A DNA stretch of 64,000 nucleotides from Planctomycetota bacterium (GTDB lineage: Bacteria; Planctomycetota; Brocadiia; Brocadiales; Brocadiaceae), in the NCBI GenBank assembly GCA_016873165.1, contig VGXV01000007.1, forward strand, positions 31,245 to 95,244, given 5' to 3'. The number at the start of each line of letters is the position of its first letter. Positions within the stretch are counted from its first letter, which is position 1. Positions 24,932 through 34,427 of this stretch are shown here, one piece after another. Under the pieces are notes generated by a model, which was given only the letters and a program-made list of their open reading frames with translations, was not told where the DNA came from and did no database searches. Both the position numbers and the translations under genes were made by a program.

Positions 24932-25408
24932 TCATTGCTCTCCGCCGGTAACAGATTCTTCAATCACCACAAACTCAACGTGAATATTTGCCATACGAAG
25001 GATTTCTTTTGCAAGGGCATCGGGGTAATCGGAAATGGTAACGATGCGTTTTATTCCTGCATTCACCAGCATTTTTGCACACAGAGAACATGGATAGGTG
25101 GTGCTGTACAAGGTGGCCCCTGATATTTTTATTCCGTAATGAGCGGCTTGTATAAGCGCGTTCATTTCCGCATGAAGGCCACGGCATAATTCGTGTCTTT
25201 CTCCGGGAGGAACCCTTAATTGCTCACGTAAGCATCCAATTTCCAGACAATGCTGAAGTCCGCTTGGCGCCCCATTATATCCGGTAGCAAGAATATGTTT
25301 CTCCAGCACCAGAACCGCGCCCACCTGCCGGCGCAGGCACGTTGACCGCCGTGCGACTTCTTTTGTAATCCTCAAAAAATATTCGTCCCAGGAAGGTCTT
25401 TCCGGCAT
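24932..25408 (-). CDS. dCMP deaminase (ComEB-type cytidine/deoxycytidylate deaminase)
   Basis: 158 residues from the ATG at 25408, one base past the mnmE stop; GGGAAG lies upstream. An in-frame GTG inside mnmE (25432) is less likely. Zinc-site motifs are HAEMNAL and PCSLC, with GYNGAPSG and an extra Cys cluster [10 protein letters not shown] typical of the dCMP deaminase group. It converts dCMP to dUMP for dTTP synthesis. Its place near the nrd genes fits deoxynucleotide supply, though it seems cotranscribed with mnmE. Confidence 0.93.
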   Translation of the reverse strand: MPERPSWDEYFLRITKEVARRSTCLRRQVGAVLVLEKHILATGYNGAPSGLQHCLEIGCLREQLRVPPGERHELCRGLHAEMNALIQAAHYGIKISGATLYSTTYPCSLCAKMLVNAGIKRIVTISDYPDALAKEILRMANIHVEFVVIEESVTGGEQ

Positions 25409-25409
25409 A

Positions 25410-26813
25410 TTACTTCCCGATGCAAAACTCACAAAATATTTTATCCAAAATATCTTCTGTCGTTATTTCACCTGCTATTTCACCGAGAATGTCCACTGCC
25501 ATTCTCATATCCAACACAACAAATTCATCGCTCATATTCTCCCTGAAAGACGTTGCCGCCTGTTCCATTCGTTCATACGAACGCCGCAATGCATCTTTTT
25601 GATGCACATTGAAAAAAGGACGTGTGTTCGATTGATATACCTGCCCTGACAAAACCTTATCAAGCAGCATTGTTTTTAGTCTATCCAAACCCTTGCCTGT
25701 TAACGTAGAAGTAAGAACACAAGGATATTTTTTAAACTTATCCGGTAAATCAAAAAAAGAATGATCCGGCATTAAATCACATTTATTGATTACAATGATA
25801 ATATTATCGGAAACTTCGTTCGCAGGTATTTCCATTGACCGGGGATGTATCTTCTCGCTGCCATCAAGAACGAGCACTATCACGTGTGCGTTTTTTAAGG
25901 CATGCTGGGTTTTTTCTCTTGCCTGCAATAAAACGGGTTCTTTTGTGTCATCGATGCCGGCGACATCTGTTACTTTAAAACACACATTTCCCATTTCTAA
26001 AACCCCGGTAACAACGTCACGCGTAGTCCCCGGCCTATCACTGACAATGGATCTTCTCTTCCCCAGCAGCGCATTAATCAAGCTTGATTTTCCCACATTC
26101 GGTTTGCCATACAGTACCACGTTAACTTCTCCGGATACTATTTTATCCGTCAGTGTTTTATCGATAAGACATCCGATATCTTCTTTGATACATTCCATTT
26201 TATTTATAATTTCCCGCCGGGGCATTAATTCAATATCCTGGTCGGAAAAATCAATAGATGTTTCAACATACGCGCAAAGGGAGGTTATTTCATTTTGAAT
26301 GTATTTAATCTGTTTCGAGGTATTTCCTGACAGTTGTAAAATAGCCGAATCAAGTTCGGAATCAGATTGTGAGCGAATGATGTTTTTTATCGCTTCCGCC
26401 TGTGCAAGATCTATCCTTCCATGCAAAAAAGCCCGTTTCGTAAACTCCCCCGGAAGAGACAGCCGGATTCCTCCCTCCCCTGTATTCCTTTTTAAAATAG
26501 ATTGTAAAAGTATCTCTATAATTGGTTTGGAACCGAGAGTATGTATTTCCACAATATCTTCTTTTGTATAGGAATGAGGTTGTTTCATAAGGTATACAGT
26601 CGCAGGGATTTTTACTGATTCCTCCGGTAAAACAATACATCCTTTGATAGAGGTAAAAGTTTGCATAGGTTCCGGAGGTATGTTTGCGGAAGGAATAAAT
26701 ATTTCTTTTATTGATGGAACTACTTTATCCCCGCTCATCCTGATTACTGCATGAAGGGCTCTGCCAGCCGGCGTTGATACGGCAAGAATTGTATCCTGCA
26801 TTTCAGGAAACAT
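25410..26813 (-). CDS. mnmE: tRNA modification GTPase MnmE (TrmE)
   Basis: 467 residues. The N-terminal tetrahydrofolate-binding domain starts [19 protein letters not shown]. The inserted G domain (about 225-385) has [13 protein letters not shown] and NKCD. The C-terminus ends CIGK, matching the conserved C-x-G-K of MnmE. Together with MnmG it builds the 5-aminomethyl or carboxymethylaminomethyl group on wobble uridine 34. Downstream of yidC, as in many bacteria. Confidence 0.97.
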   Translation of the reverse strand: MFPEMQDTILAVSTPAGRALHAVIRMSGDKVVPSIKEIFIPSANIPPEPMQTFTSIKGCIVLPEESVKIPATVYLMKQPHSYTKEDIVEIHTLGSKPIIEILLQSILKRNTGEGGIRLSLPGEFTKRAFLHGRIDLAQAEAIKNIIRSQSDSELDSAILQLSGNTSKQIKYIQNEITSLCAYVETSIDFSDQDIELMPRREIINKMECIKEDIGCLIDKTLTDKIVSGEVNVVLYGKPNVGKSSLINALLGKRRSIVSDRPGTTRDVVTGVLEMGNVCFKVTDVAGIDDTKEPVLLQAREKTQHALKNAHVIVLVLDGSEKIHPRSMEIPANEVSDNIIIVINKCDLMPDHSFFDLPDKFKKYPCVLTSTLTGKGLDRLKTMLLDKVLSGQVYQSNTRPFFNVHQKDALRRSYERMEQAATSFRENMSDEFVVLDMRMAVDILGEIAGEITTEDILDKIFCEFCIGK

Positions 26814-26887
26814 ATAAGGCCATGATATTTCAGATATATTTTACCGGTTAAATATTTATTATTTGTGTAAGCGTGAAGAGAGGAACT

Positions 26888-28564
26888 CTACACTATTTTT
26901 ATCTTTTTAATAGATTTTCTGATAAAGACGCTTTCAACAATACTGAACAGGGTGCTTGTTGTCCAGTAGAGGGTAAGCCCGGAAGGCATTTTATATAAAA
27001 TAAATGCAAACATTATTGGCATAAGGGACATCATTTTTTGCTGTGCTTGTGCCTGTGGATCGGTAGCAGGAGATTTCGGTGTCAATTTCATCTGGGCGAA
27101 AGAAGCACCCGTCATTATTATCGGCAGGATATTCAGGGTGTTTCCAAGAAAGGGAATGGTAAACGGCAAATACATAAATGTGTCAGGCATGGAAAGATCA
27201 TTTATCCAAAAGAGAAAAGGCGCCTGCCGCATTTCAAAAGAAAGTTGCAACGTCCTGAAAAGGGCAAAAAAGACAGGTATCTGCAATAACATTGGCAAGC
27301 AACCGCTCATTGGGTTTACGCCATATTTTTTAAACAACAATACCTGTTCCTGTCCTATTTTTTGTTTATTGTTTTTATATTTTTCCTTGAGTTGGTTAAT
27401 CAGCGGTTGTAATTGCTGCATCCGAAACATGGATACCTGGCTTTTTCTTGTTAAGGGAAACAGAAGCGCCTTGATAATTATCGTTAATACGATAATTGAA
27501 ATTCCATAATTAGGAATTGCGTGATGAACCGCGTTTAAAAAACCGAGAAGCAATTTGCTTATAGCATTTAACCATCCGTAACTTATAATTGCATCCATGG
27601 TATTATATTGCCTTAAAACCTCTTCTCTTTTCGGTCCGGCAAAATAGAGATATCCATGCCTGACGGACGTATGCGGCGCTATATGTATTCTGCCTGTCTG
27701 TAACCCTACCATAAAATCTCCGTGCTCTGCTTTTCCCTCTGCCGGCAGCCCCTGCATATCAAATGCCTGAGAATTAACAGACGCTATCCATTCACTGGAA
27801 GCGGGTTTCAATATGACGGCAAAATACTTGTTCGTTGACCCCATCCAAACAATACCCCGGGATTCATTTTTGGCAGGAAACCCTTTCGGCGCAGTGCGCA
27901 CCAGCTTAATCCTGTCATTCTCCATATCCACCCCGACAAGCCCTGCAATATCGGTTGAAATTTCGCCTTCATGCATGATCATGGAAGAAGCAATGATGTC
28001 ATATGATAAAGAAATTTCCGTATCCGTATTATTTTCCAGGACAATTTCCATATCCACATGATATTTCCCTTCAGGGAGGGAAACGGTCTTGATAAGATTC
28101 ACTCCGTTTTCAAGGCTTGTGCTAAACGAAATTCTTCCCTTGCTTCTATCAATAACCCTGTATCTCTGTTTTTGGAAATTTGCCTTCTCGTGTATATAAC
28201 TTATGGCAAGGGGACGATATTCAGTATCAACATCCTTTATTAATTCTAAAGTATCTTTTGCATCCTGCTTTTTAAAGGTTTTCAGTTTAATCGATTTGAG
28301 CGCCGCCCCGTTATTCGACCATATTGTCCTAATATATTCATTTTCAATCATAACTTCTTCTTCAGGTATTTCTAATTCAGGCAGGGCATCCCGAGAAGTC
28401 AGTAATGCAGGGGTTTCTGTTTTTATTTCGACACGCTCTTCAGCCGCTGCTTTTTCATGTTTTAACTCTTTTGTTTTTGGCGACATCAAAGGCAGTATTA
28501 CAGGGTAGTACAATAACATGATTACCCCACAGATAATTAATGCAATCAGCGCTCTTCTATCCAT
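26888..28564 (-). CDS. yidC: Membrane protein insertase YidC
   Basis: 558 residues, the Gram-negative long form. An N-terminal membrane anchor (about 5-25) and a large periplasmic beta domain (about 75-330) precede the conserved insertase core (about 345-555) with five membrane segments, including NYGISIIVLTIIIKALLFPL and the GCLPMLLQIPVFFALF motif (cores quoted). It inserts and folds inner-membrane proteins with or without Sec. The start overlaps the stop of the Trm112-like gene by one base (TAATG). It lies in the common yidC-mnmE neighbourhood. Confidence 0.97.
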   Translation of the reverse strand: MDRRALIALIICGVIMLLYYPVILPLMSPKTKELKHEKAAAEERVEIKTETPALLTSRDALPELEIPEEEVMIENEYIRTIWSNNGAALKSIKLKTFKKQDAKDTLELIKDVDTEYRPLAISYIHEKANFQKQRYRVIDRSKGRISFSTSLENGVNLIKTVSLPEGKYHVDMEIVLENNTDTEISLSYDIIASSMIMHEGEISTDIAGLVGVDMENDRIKLVRTAPKGFPAKNESRGIVWMGSTNKYFAVILKPASSEWIASVNSQAFDMQGLPAEGKAEHGDFMVGLQTGRIHIAPHTSVRHGYLYFAGPKREEVLRQYNTMDAIISYGWLNAISKLLLGFLNAVHHAIPNYGISIIVLTIIIKALLFPLTRKSQVSMFRMQQLQPLINQLKEKYKNNKQKIGQEQVLLFKKYGVNPMSGCLPMLLQIPVFFALFRTLQLSFEMRQAPFLFWINDLSMPDTFMYLPFTIPFLGNTLNILPIIMTGASFAQMKLTPKSPATDPQAQAQQKMMSLMPIMFAFILYKMPSGLTLYWTTSTLFSIVESVFIRKSIKKIKIV

Positions 28565-28743
28565 TAAACTTCCTTCTCTTTCTTTTCAGGCAATTCCGCT
28601 TCGTCTATAAGCATAACCGGTATATCATCTTTTACAGGATATCTTCGTCCACACTGAGTGCATATAATCCTGTCTCCCTCTAATCTCACATCCGTTTTGC
28701 ACAGAGGACATGCAAGTATTTCCAATAATTCCCTAGAAATCAT
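28564..28743 (-). CDS. Trm112-like (UPF0434/YcaR) small zinc-ribbon protein
   Basis: 59 residues: MISRELLEILACPLC at the start, then IICTQCGRRYPVKDDIPVML. The Cys pairs and the RYPV...IPVML pattern are those of the Trm112/YcaR family, small proteins that in eukaryotes activate methyltransferases and in bacteria have ill-defined roles. The stop overlaps the yidC start (TAATG), so the two are translationally coupled. Confidence 0.9.
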   Translation of the reverse strand: MISRELLEILACPLCKTDVRLEGDRIICTQCGRRYPVKDDIPVMLIDEAELPEKKEKEV

Positions 28744-28888
28744 ACCTACCTATCTCCTAACAAACAATAAAGCAAAGATACTAACAAACTAACTAATTAA
28801 ATTCAAATTAAAACTCTATATGCCAATATTAATGGCATACGATTGCGCAAAAAAGACGTGAAATGTGGCGAGTTAAAGATTCGTGTAA

Positions 28889-29629
28889 CTAATTAAATAA
28901 CGATATCTGTATCTCTGAATAATTTATTGGCTGCTCGATTCTTACCTTATGCAGCCTTACCAATTCTAACAGAGCCAGAAAAAACCCAATAATACGGTGT
29001 CTTTCTCTTATTCCTTCAAAAAGAGATGTAAAAGAAACAGAGGTTCTTTGTTGGACACGCATCAAAACATCTTCCATATAGTCTTTCACCGGGATATCAT
29101 CATAAACAATTGTTTTATCCTGAATATCAAACAATGTCTGACTCATCAGATCAGAGAATCTTTGCAACAAATCCCAAAGGCTCACCCCATCAAGGGGAAT
29201 TTTTTCTTCATTATCCGCATCCGCATTTTCTAAAGGGATTTCATAGTGCAAACGTTTCCATTTTCTGCTCCAATGATCGGCCTTCAAGGACAAGGAGATA
29301 GAAGTTTCCTTATATTTTTTATATTCCAACAACTGTTTTACCAAAGAAGTTCGTGGATCTTCAATTTCCTCTTCATCATTCATTTCTGCCTTTGGAAGAA
29401 GCATATACGACTTTATATACATCAATGTTGCCGCCATTATTAAGAAATCACCGATATTATTCATATCAAGTTTCTGCAATGCATCCACATATTGCAAATA
29501 TTGTTCTGTAATCCGGGAAATGGGAATATCATAGATATTTACTTCTTCTTTTTTAATCAAATAAAGGAGCAGGTCGACAGGGCCGTTGTAAATATCCAAA
29601 TCTACTTTATAGTTATTACCCGTTTCCAT
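28889..29629 (-). CDS. scpA: Segregation and condensation protein A
   Basis: 246 residues. The N-terminal SMC-binding segment reads YKVDLDIYNGPVDLLLYLIK, followed by NIYDIPISRITEQYLQYV; the C-terminal winged-helix part has FLALLELVRLHKVRIEQ. ScpA is the kleisin that closes the SMC ring. scpB is not present in the window and smc is 8 kb away, so the complex is encoded at separate places. The gene follows the M50 protease gene, a common neighbour of scpA in many bacteria. Confidence 0.95.
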   Translation of the reverse strand: METGNNYKVDLDIYNGPVDLLLYLIKKEEVNIYDIPISRITEQYLQYVDALQKLDMNNIGDFLIMAATLMYIKSYMLLPKAEMNDEEEIEDPRTSLVKQLLEYKKYKETSISLSLKADHWSRKWKRLHYEIPLENADADNEEKIPLDGVSLWDLLQRFSDLMSQTLFDIQDKTIVYDDIPVKDYMEDVLMRVQQRTSVSFTSLFEGIRERHRIIGFFLALLELVRLHKVRIEQPINYSEIQISLFN

Positions 29630-29671
29630 AATCAGTATAAACTCTGTCGAAGCATTGAAATCCCTAAAACG

Positions 29672-30352
29672 TCAGGATAATCCGGAAAAAAGCTTCAGGA
29701 AATACTTTATCGGCGGACTAAGCACCGCGCTAAGAATGGACACGCCGGAAAAATTCCCCATAACAATCAGCCCTAATAAAATAAAGGGGCCGTAACGTTC
29801 TAGTTCTTTATATCGCACGGCAAGGTGGTACGGCAGCAAACCTTCCAGGATATGTGACCCGTCCAGCGGAAAAATAGGAATCATATTAAACAATGCTAAG
29901 GACAAGTTTACGACAATTCCTGTAATCAGTAAATTAAACAACACCATGGAAATACTCGGAGGCAGGGGAATGGTACGCAACAGTTGAAATACTACTCCAA
30001 ATAAAAATGCCGAAACAAAATTTGAGGCGGGCCCGGCAAATGAAACCATTATGTTATCCCTGCGCGGATTTCGAAAATTATTGGGATTTATAGGTACGGG
30101 TTTGCCCCAGCCGAAATGGGCAAAAACAAAACATAATGCACCCATAATATCAATATGGGCAAGCGGGTTTAATGTTAATCTGCCCTGAAGTCTTGCAGTT
30201 GGGTCGCCACACTTGTTTGCCATCCAACCATGAAAAAATTCATGTATTGTTAACGCATAAAGTATTGTGGGGATTGATATGAGTAGGTTATTTATATTTA
30301 AAATCTGTCCGTTCCTACAATTAAAAATTTGAAATTTTAAAAATACTAACAC
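29672..30352 (-). CDS. Site-2 protease family (M50) membrane metalloprotease
   Basis: Up to 226 residues. Zinc-binding motifs are HEFFHG (HExxH) and NMIPIFPLDGSHIL (the N-x-x-P-x-x-P-L-D-G motif); FAGPASNFV and the RLTLNPLAHIDIMG segment match the rhomboid-neighbour S2P (M50B, YwhC-like) group. The GTG at 30352 is only one of several possible starts; no ATG begins the conserved region, and AGGA at about 30312 could serve a non-ATG start nearer NINNLL. The protein probably cleaves membrane substrates. It is upstream of scpA with a 42-base gap. Confidence 0.9.
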   Translation of the reverse strand: MLVFLKFQIFNCRNGQILNINNLLISIPTILYALTIHEFFHGWMANKCGDPTARLQGRLTLNPLAHIDIMGALCFVFAHFGWGKPVPINPNNFRNPRRDNIMVSFAGPASNFVSAFLFGVVFQLLRTIPLPPSISMVLFNLLITGIVVNLSLALFNMIPIFPLDGSHILEGLLPYHLAVRYKELERYGPFILLGLIVMGNFSGVSILSAVLSPPIKYFLKLFSGLS

Positions 30353-30604
30353 AATAAAAATATGTTGTCAAGCGAACAGAACAATTTGATTTATGTAAAC
30401 AGGGAAATCTTGTTTTACCATAAAAAATGCCTGTATATAATTTTATGAATAATACCCTTGAAAATATACCAGTTTAAAATAAACTAGAGACCATACTCAA
30501 AATTCTTTGCTGATGCATTGAAATGACAACCTGCACAGAAGAAAATGTATTTATTGTCTTTGTAAAACCTGTTTTTTATACGTGATTATACGACTGGAAA
30601 TGAC

Positions 30605-30961
30605 GTGTCAATTTGGTTGTTGTTAACTATAGCATTTTTTTTATTAATCATAGCTGCAATAAGCTATTATTTTGCAAAGACCAAGGTGTTTTCTTTTGCG
30701 TTAATTCTGTTTTACACGTGCAATACTTATCTTTCCCTCTTATTGCTTTATTATTCCCTCCCTATTCTCTTTTATATCCTGATAACAATTTTTCTTTTAT
30801 TCCCCCTTGTATGCCTTATACTTTTTGCTTTAGATGTACACTATGGTTTATTTTGTACGGACACTTCCTTTATTATGGTGTTTGTATGGTTACTCCTGCC
30901 TGTATTTCTCATTACAAACGCCGTTATACACATCAGTAAAGTAATTGCCAATTACATTTAA
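30605..30961 (+). CDS. Small hydrophobic membrane protein of unknown function
   Basis: 118 residues from a GTG with GGAAA upstream. There are four probable membrane segments (about 3-24, 29-50, 53-78 and 88-112). I recognise no family. It ends 19 bases before lpxB on the same strand, so cotranscription is likely and an envelope role would fit. The gene content is strongly biased to Leu/Ile/Phe; a shadow or non-coding frame is not excluded. Confidence 0.55.
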   Translation: MSIWLLLTIAFFLLIIAAISYYFAKTKVFSFALILFYTCNTYLSLLLLYYSLPILFYILITIFLLFPLVCLILFALDVHYGLFCTDTSFIMVFVWLLLPVFLITNAVIHISKVIANYI

Positions 30962-30980
30962 AATATTTCTTTTTGCTAAT

Positions 30981-32141
30981 ATGAACAATTACAAACTATT
31001 TATCAGTGCAGGAGATTCTTCGGGAGACATCCACGGCGCAAACCTGATGCGTTGCCTGCACGCAAAAAATCCCGCCATCACATTTTATGGTTTGGGAAAA
31101 GAACGAATGATTGACGCTGGTTTACACTGCCTTTATGACATGTCAACAAAGTCGCTCATGTGGCTTCATGTCTTAACGGAGTTATCAACCTTTTTGCACA
31201 TGAAAAAGAACTGTGTTCGTTTTTTTCAACAGGAAACGCCTTGTGCCGTTATTTTAATCGATTACTGCGGTTTCAATTTTCAGCTTGCCAAAGCGGCAAA
31301 AAAACTGAAAATACCGGTAATTTATTACATCTGTCCGCAATTATGGGCTCACGGACCATGGCGAATAAAAAAACTAAAGAAACTTGTCGATGCATTAATC
31401 GTCATTTATCCATTTGAAAAATCTTTCTATGAAAAATCCGGCTTGCCCGTCACGTACGTGGGACATCCCTTATTTGACGAAATAAACAAGGATCATCGCA
31501 CAAATAATCACCCTTCGAATGAGAAAAAACAAGAGGAAGGATATACCGTTTCCCTGCTTCCGGGAAGCAGAAAACAGGAAATTACCCGATTGCTGCCGAT
31601 ATTGCTTCAGGCTGCACATCACATAAAACAGACAATTCCTTCTACAAAAATTATCGTTTCCTGTACAAGTAAACAGTATTTTCCCCTCATTAGTTCAATG
31701 GTGGAAGAATCTCATGTATCTTGCGAAATCATCGTCGGCAATATCCATACAATAATACAATCTTCCGATATCTGCCTTGCCGGCGCAGGTACCGTCACTC
31801 TGCAAATAGCCTATTACCATAAACCAATGGTAATCATGTATAAAATTTCTCCTTTTTCCTATTTTATCGCGAAACCGTTCCTTACGACCCCTTATATTGG
31901 ATTGGTAAACAGACTGGCAAACAAGATGATTGTTCCGGAAACGCTTATGTGCGGAAGAAATTATACTGAGTTGGCAAATCAGGCAATATCCTTGATTGTA
32001 AACAGTCAAAAAAGGGAAATGTGTATTGAAGACTTACGTTCTCTCATGAAGGAAATCGGAAAACCGGGGGCATCTGAACATGCTGCAGAAGAAATAGTAC
32101 GTTTTATTAACCAAAAATCTCATGAAATTGCTGAAAAATAA
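30981..32141 (+). CDS. lpxB: Lipid-A-disaccharide synthase
   Basis: 386 residues from the ATG at 30981; the longer frame from a TTG at 30945 is unlikely. Family motifs are FISAGDSSGDIHGANL at the N-terminus, ICPQLWAHGPWRIKKL, VGHPLFDE, LLPGSRKQEI and AGAGTVTLQIAYYHKPMV. The enzyme (GT19) condenses UDP-2,3-diacylglucosamine with lipid X to form the lipid A disaccharide at the cytoplasmic face of the inner membrane. It indicates an LPS-bearing outer membrane. Other lpx genes are not in the window. Confidence 0.96.
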   Translation: MNNYKLFISAGDSSGDIHGANLMRCLHAKNPAITFYGLGKERMIDAGLHCLYDMSTKSLMWLHVLTELSTFLHMKKNCVRFFQQETPCAVILIDYCGFNFQLAKAAKKLKIPVIYYICPQLWAHGPWRIKKLKKLVDALIVIYPFEKSFYEKSGLPVTYVGHPLFDEINKDHRTNNHPSNEKKQEEGYTVSLLPGSRKQEITRLLPILLQAAHHIKQTIPSTKIIVSCTSKQYFPLISSMVEESHVSCEIIVGNIHTIIQSSDICLAGAGTVTLQIAYYHKPMVIMYKISPFSYFIAKPFLTTPYIGLVNRLANKMIVPETLMCGRNYTELANQAISLIVNSQKREMCIEDLRSLMKEIGKPGASEHAAEEIVRFINQKSHEIAEK

Positions 32142-32148
32142 TGCAAAT

Positions 32149-33144
32149 TCAACATGCAACAGAAGATATCGTATAAAGATATTTGTGGATTTGATCGGGG
32201 TGGAATATCATAGTTTCCGGGCGTTCATAATGCCAGTTATGTTTGTCCGGAACATGATCCTCGTGATAAGGCCATTTACGAAATGGGTCAAATCCTAACG
32301 CCGTAATGAGTTTTTCATTGCTCATCGTAACATTTCCTGCGCGGGGAGGTATGGGGCCTGCTTCTATTCGCATACATCCTTTAAGCAGTTGAGGAGAATA
32401 GCCGCCTACTTTATTTACTATCTGACCTATCTGGTAGAGACTAAGATAACGATGCGAACCAAGATGATAGATTCCGCACATTTTATTTCCCAAAGTAATT
32501 TCTACTATTCTATTAAAATCTTCACAATAAAACGGAGATCTGACTTCATCGTAATATAACGTGGCGGGATTATTTTTTTTAAACCGTGACAATATCCAAT
32601 CTATCGCCCCTGCATGCCCGTTAACACTAATCCCCATAGGAAGCGAGATACGGAATACCGCCGCAGATGGATACTTGCGCTCTATAATCTCTTCTGCCAT
32701 AACCATGGTTTTCCCGTACATTGTAACGGGAGAAACAGCCTCATCTTCTCTGTAACAACCCGAAAATTTTCCCGGAAATACCAAATCAGTGGAAAGAACT
32801 ATAAGACGAATATTGCGGTCCCCCATCATTTTCAGTATATTTTCTACTGATTGAACATTCACCCGGTATGCCATTTCCGGATTTAACTCGCAGGATTTCA
32901 AGGCACAGGAGCCTGCCGCATGCAATATGGCATTGAATTTCCTGGTTTTCATTAATGTTGCAAGCCCTTGTTCATCCTCTATATCAAGGGGAATAATTCC
33001 TTCTCCGCGCAATGGCCAATACCGGGTAGGGCGAATCGAAACCACATGATCGGGATACTTTGAGTGAAAATACCGAAATGCGTTGTACCCCGGCACTCCG
33101 TTAACTCCGGTAATCAAAAGGGGAAGGTACGATGGTAAAGTCAT
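32149..33144 (-). CDS. SDR-type sugar reductase/epimerase (RmlD-like)
   Basis: 331 residues. The nucleotide-binding motif is ITGVNGVPGYNAF (about 12-24), with LHAAG, a VLSTDLVFPGKFSGCYREDE stretch and the catalytic-type Y-x3-K (YGKTM). The pattern is closest to dTDP-4-dehydrorhamnose reductase-like proteins (STDYVFDG...Y.E.D in RmlD). The likely role is making a nucleotide sugar for surface polysaccharide; rhamnose specificity is not proven and no other rml genes are adjacent. It converges on lpxB, seven bases apart. Confidence 0.85.
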   Translation of the reverse strand: MTLPSYLPLLITGVNGVPGYNAFRYFHSKYPDHVVSIRPTRYWPLRGEGIIPLDIEDEQGLATLMKTRKFNAILHAAGSCALKSCELNPEMAYRVNVQSVENILKMMGDRNIRLIVLSTDLVFPGKFSGCYREDEAVSPVTMYGKTMVMAEEIIERKYPSAAVFRISLPMGISVNGHAGAIDWILSRFKKNNPATLYYDEVRSPFYCEDFNRIVEITLGNKMCGIYHLGSHRYLSLYQIGQIVNKVGGYSPQLLKGCMRIEAGPIPPRAGNVTMSNEKLITALGFDPFRKWPYHEDHVPDKHNWHYERPETMIFHPDQIHKYLYTISSVAC

Positions 33145-33193
33145 AACCTGCTTTCCCTTAAAAGCAATAGTATTTTTTAATTCAACAAAAGAA

Positions 33194-33230
33194 AAAAGGG
33201 AAGCAGTCGGCCTGCTTCCCTTTTAATTTT
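33194..33230. terminator. Bidirectional intrinsic terminator
   Basis: AAAAGGGAAGCAG (33194-33206) pairs perfectly with CTGCTTCCCTTTT (33212-33224), with a 5-nt loop. T-rich tracts follow on both strands. It ends the coiled-coil gene 33260-34072 on the minus strand and insulates the upstream region of the reductase gene. Confidence 0.88.
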
Positions 33231-33259
33231 ACTATTTTACCTCTTGCTGCAATGAACTT

Positions 33260-34072
33260 TTACTTCAACCTTTTTAAGGCATGCTCCGCTCTGGAAAGTA
33301 ATATGCTTACCTCAGAAAGAGACATAGTAGGAGAAGAAATTCTTTCACGTAATAACGTGAAAGTTTTATTAAGCTCTTCTGTTAAGTTCAAATCCCATTG
33401 TGCAGCGCTTACCGCACTGGTTGTAGAAGGCGCAGAAGAAGTTTCCGCTCCACTCTTTAATCTTGTTAACTCCGCTTCCAATTCATGGATAAGCTTCTTT
33501 TTCTCTTCGATTTCTTTATCTGAAATCTTCTTTGCTTCAGTGAAGTAAATAAGCTGGTTCTTCGTATCTTCTTGTCCGCGCTTAATGTCTTCTATCTGCA
33601 TCTTAAATTTTTCTTCATTAGAGCCACGTTCTTCCTCAAGGGCCGCAATCTGTCCTGAAAGGGTTGTGCTATTTTCTTCTGCCTCTGAAATCTTCTGTTG
33701 CTGCTCTTTTATAATACCTTCCAATTCTGCAATTTGAAGCCCAACCGCAGCCTTCACGACGCCGAAAGAATCAACCTCAACCTGCAATTCTCCAACTTTT
33801 TCGGTCAATTCGTCCTTTGCCGCTGAACATTCCGCAAAAGTGTTCTCAAGTTCTTTCTTAGAAGATTCAACATTGTCCAATTTCTGCATCAAATCAGGAA
33901 CTTTTAAGACTTCTGAACGTCCGGCCTTAAGTTGTCTTTCAAGACCGTGAACACGCTCCTTTTGTAATCTGTACTTCTCGGTAACTGACACTGCAAAACC
34001 AACACACAACAAACCGAAAAGTCCTACCAGAACAACCATAATTGCCTTAGCCTTCGTATTACAACTAGCCAT
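33260..34072 (-). CDS. Membrane-anchored coiled-coil protein, unknown function
   Basis: 270 residues; GGGGG precedes the ATG. One N-terminal membrane segment (about 10-31) is followed by an almost continuous coiled coil (about 32-205) with Glu/Lys/Leu heptads, a Ser/Ala/Thr linker (about 205-225) and a short helical C-terminus. The bulk is predicted to lie outside the cytoplasm. No family is recognised. It is monocistronic with its own terminator. Confidence 0.75.
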   Translation of the reverse strand: MASCNTKAKAIMVVLVGLFGLLCVGFAVSVTEKYRLQKERVHGLERQLKAGRSEVLKVPDLMQKLDNVESSKKELENTFAECSAAKDELTEKVGELQVEVDSFGVVKAAVGLQIAELEGIIKEQQQKISEAEENSTTLSGQIAALEEERGSNEEKFKMQIEDIKRGQEDTKNQLIYFTEAKKISDKEIEEKKKLIHELEAELTRLKSGAETSSAPSTTSAVSAAQWDLNLTEELNKTFTLLRERISSPTMSLSEVSILLSRAEHALKRLK

Positions 34073-34291
34073 TGAAAACCCCCTTATTCTGCATTTATGC
34101 TAAACCCGTTCTAATATATGTTATGTAAGTGAATGATAAGCTTATTACGATGAGACACCCCGATTACATTACGAACCGAAAATTGAGGCGAGGATGATGT
34201 TAGCAAAATATAAAATAAGTTTCAAGTAAATTTGTCATTAGAACCGGATATCTTTGCCCAAACGTTTTCCAGAAATAATCCAAATTTCATA

Positions 34292-34320
34292 TTGACTTTT
34301 CCCCTTAAGGGCTATATATT
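34292..34320 (+). promoter_or_regulatory. Sigma-70-type promoter of dnaE
   Basis: TTGACT (34292-34297), 17 bases, TATATT (34315-34320), about 100 bases before the dnaE ATG. The rest of the gap between the divergent genes (34073-34427) shows only a weak parS-like site at 34392-34407. Confidence 0.75.
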
Positions 34321-34427
34321 GTCGTAAAATTGTCTTCCCACTACAATATCTTGGATTTGTAAAAACGTACTTCTTCCTGAAAAATACACTTTTCCTCACG
34401 TGAAACAAATTCAATCTGACGTAATTT

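Noticed and set aside
34392..34407. parS-like TTCCTCACGTGAAACA upstream of dnaE
   Set aside because: Three mismatches in the left half against the two exact sites; likely a chance CACGTG context.
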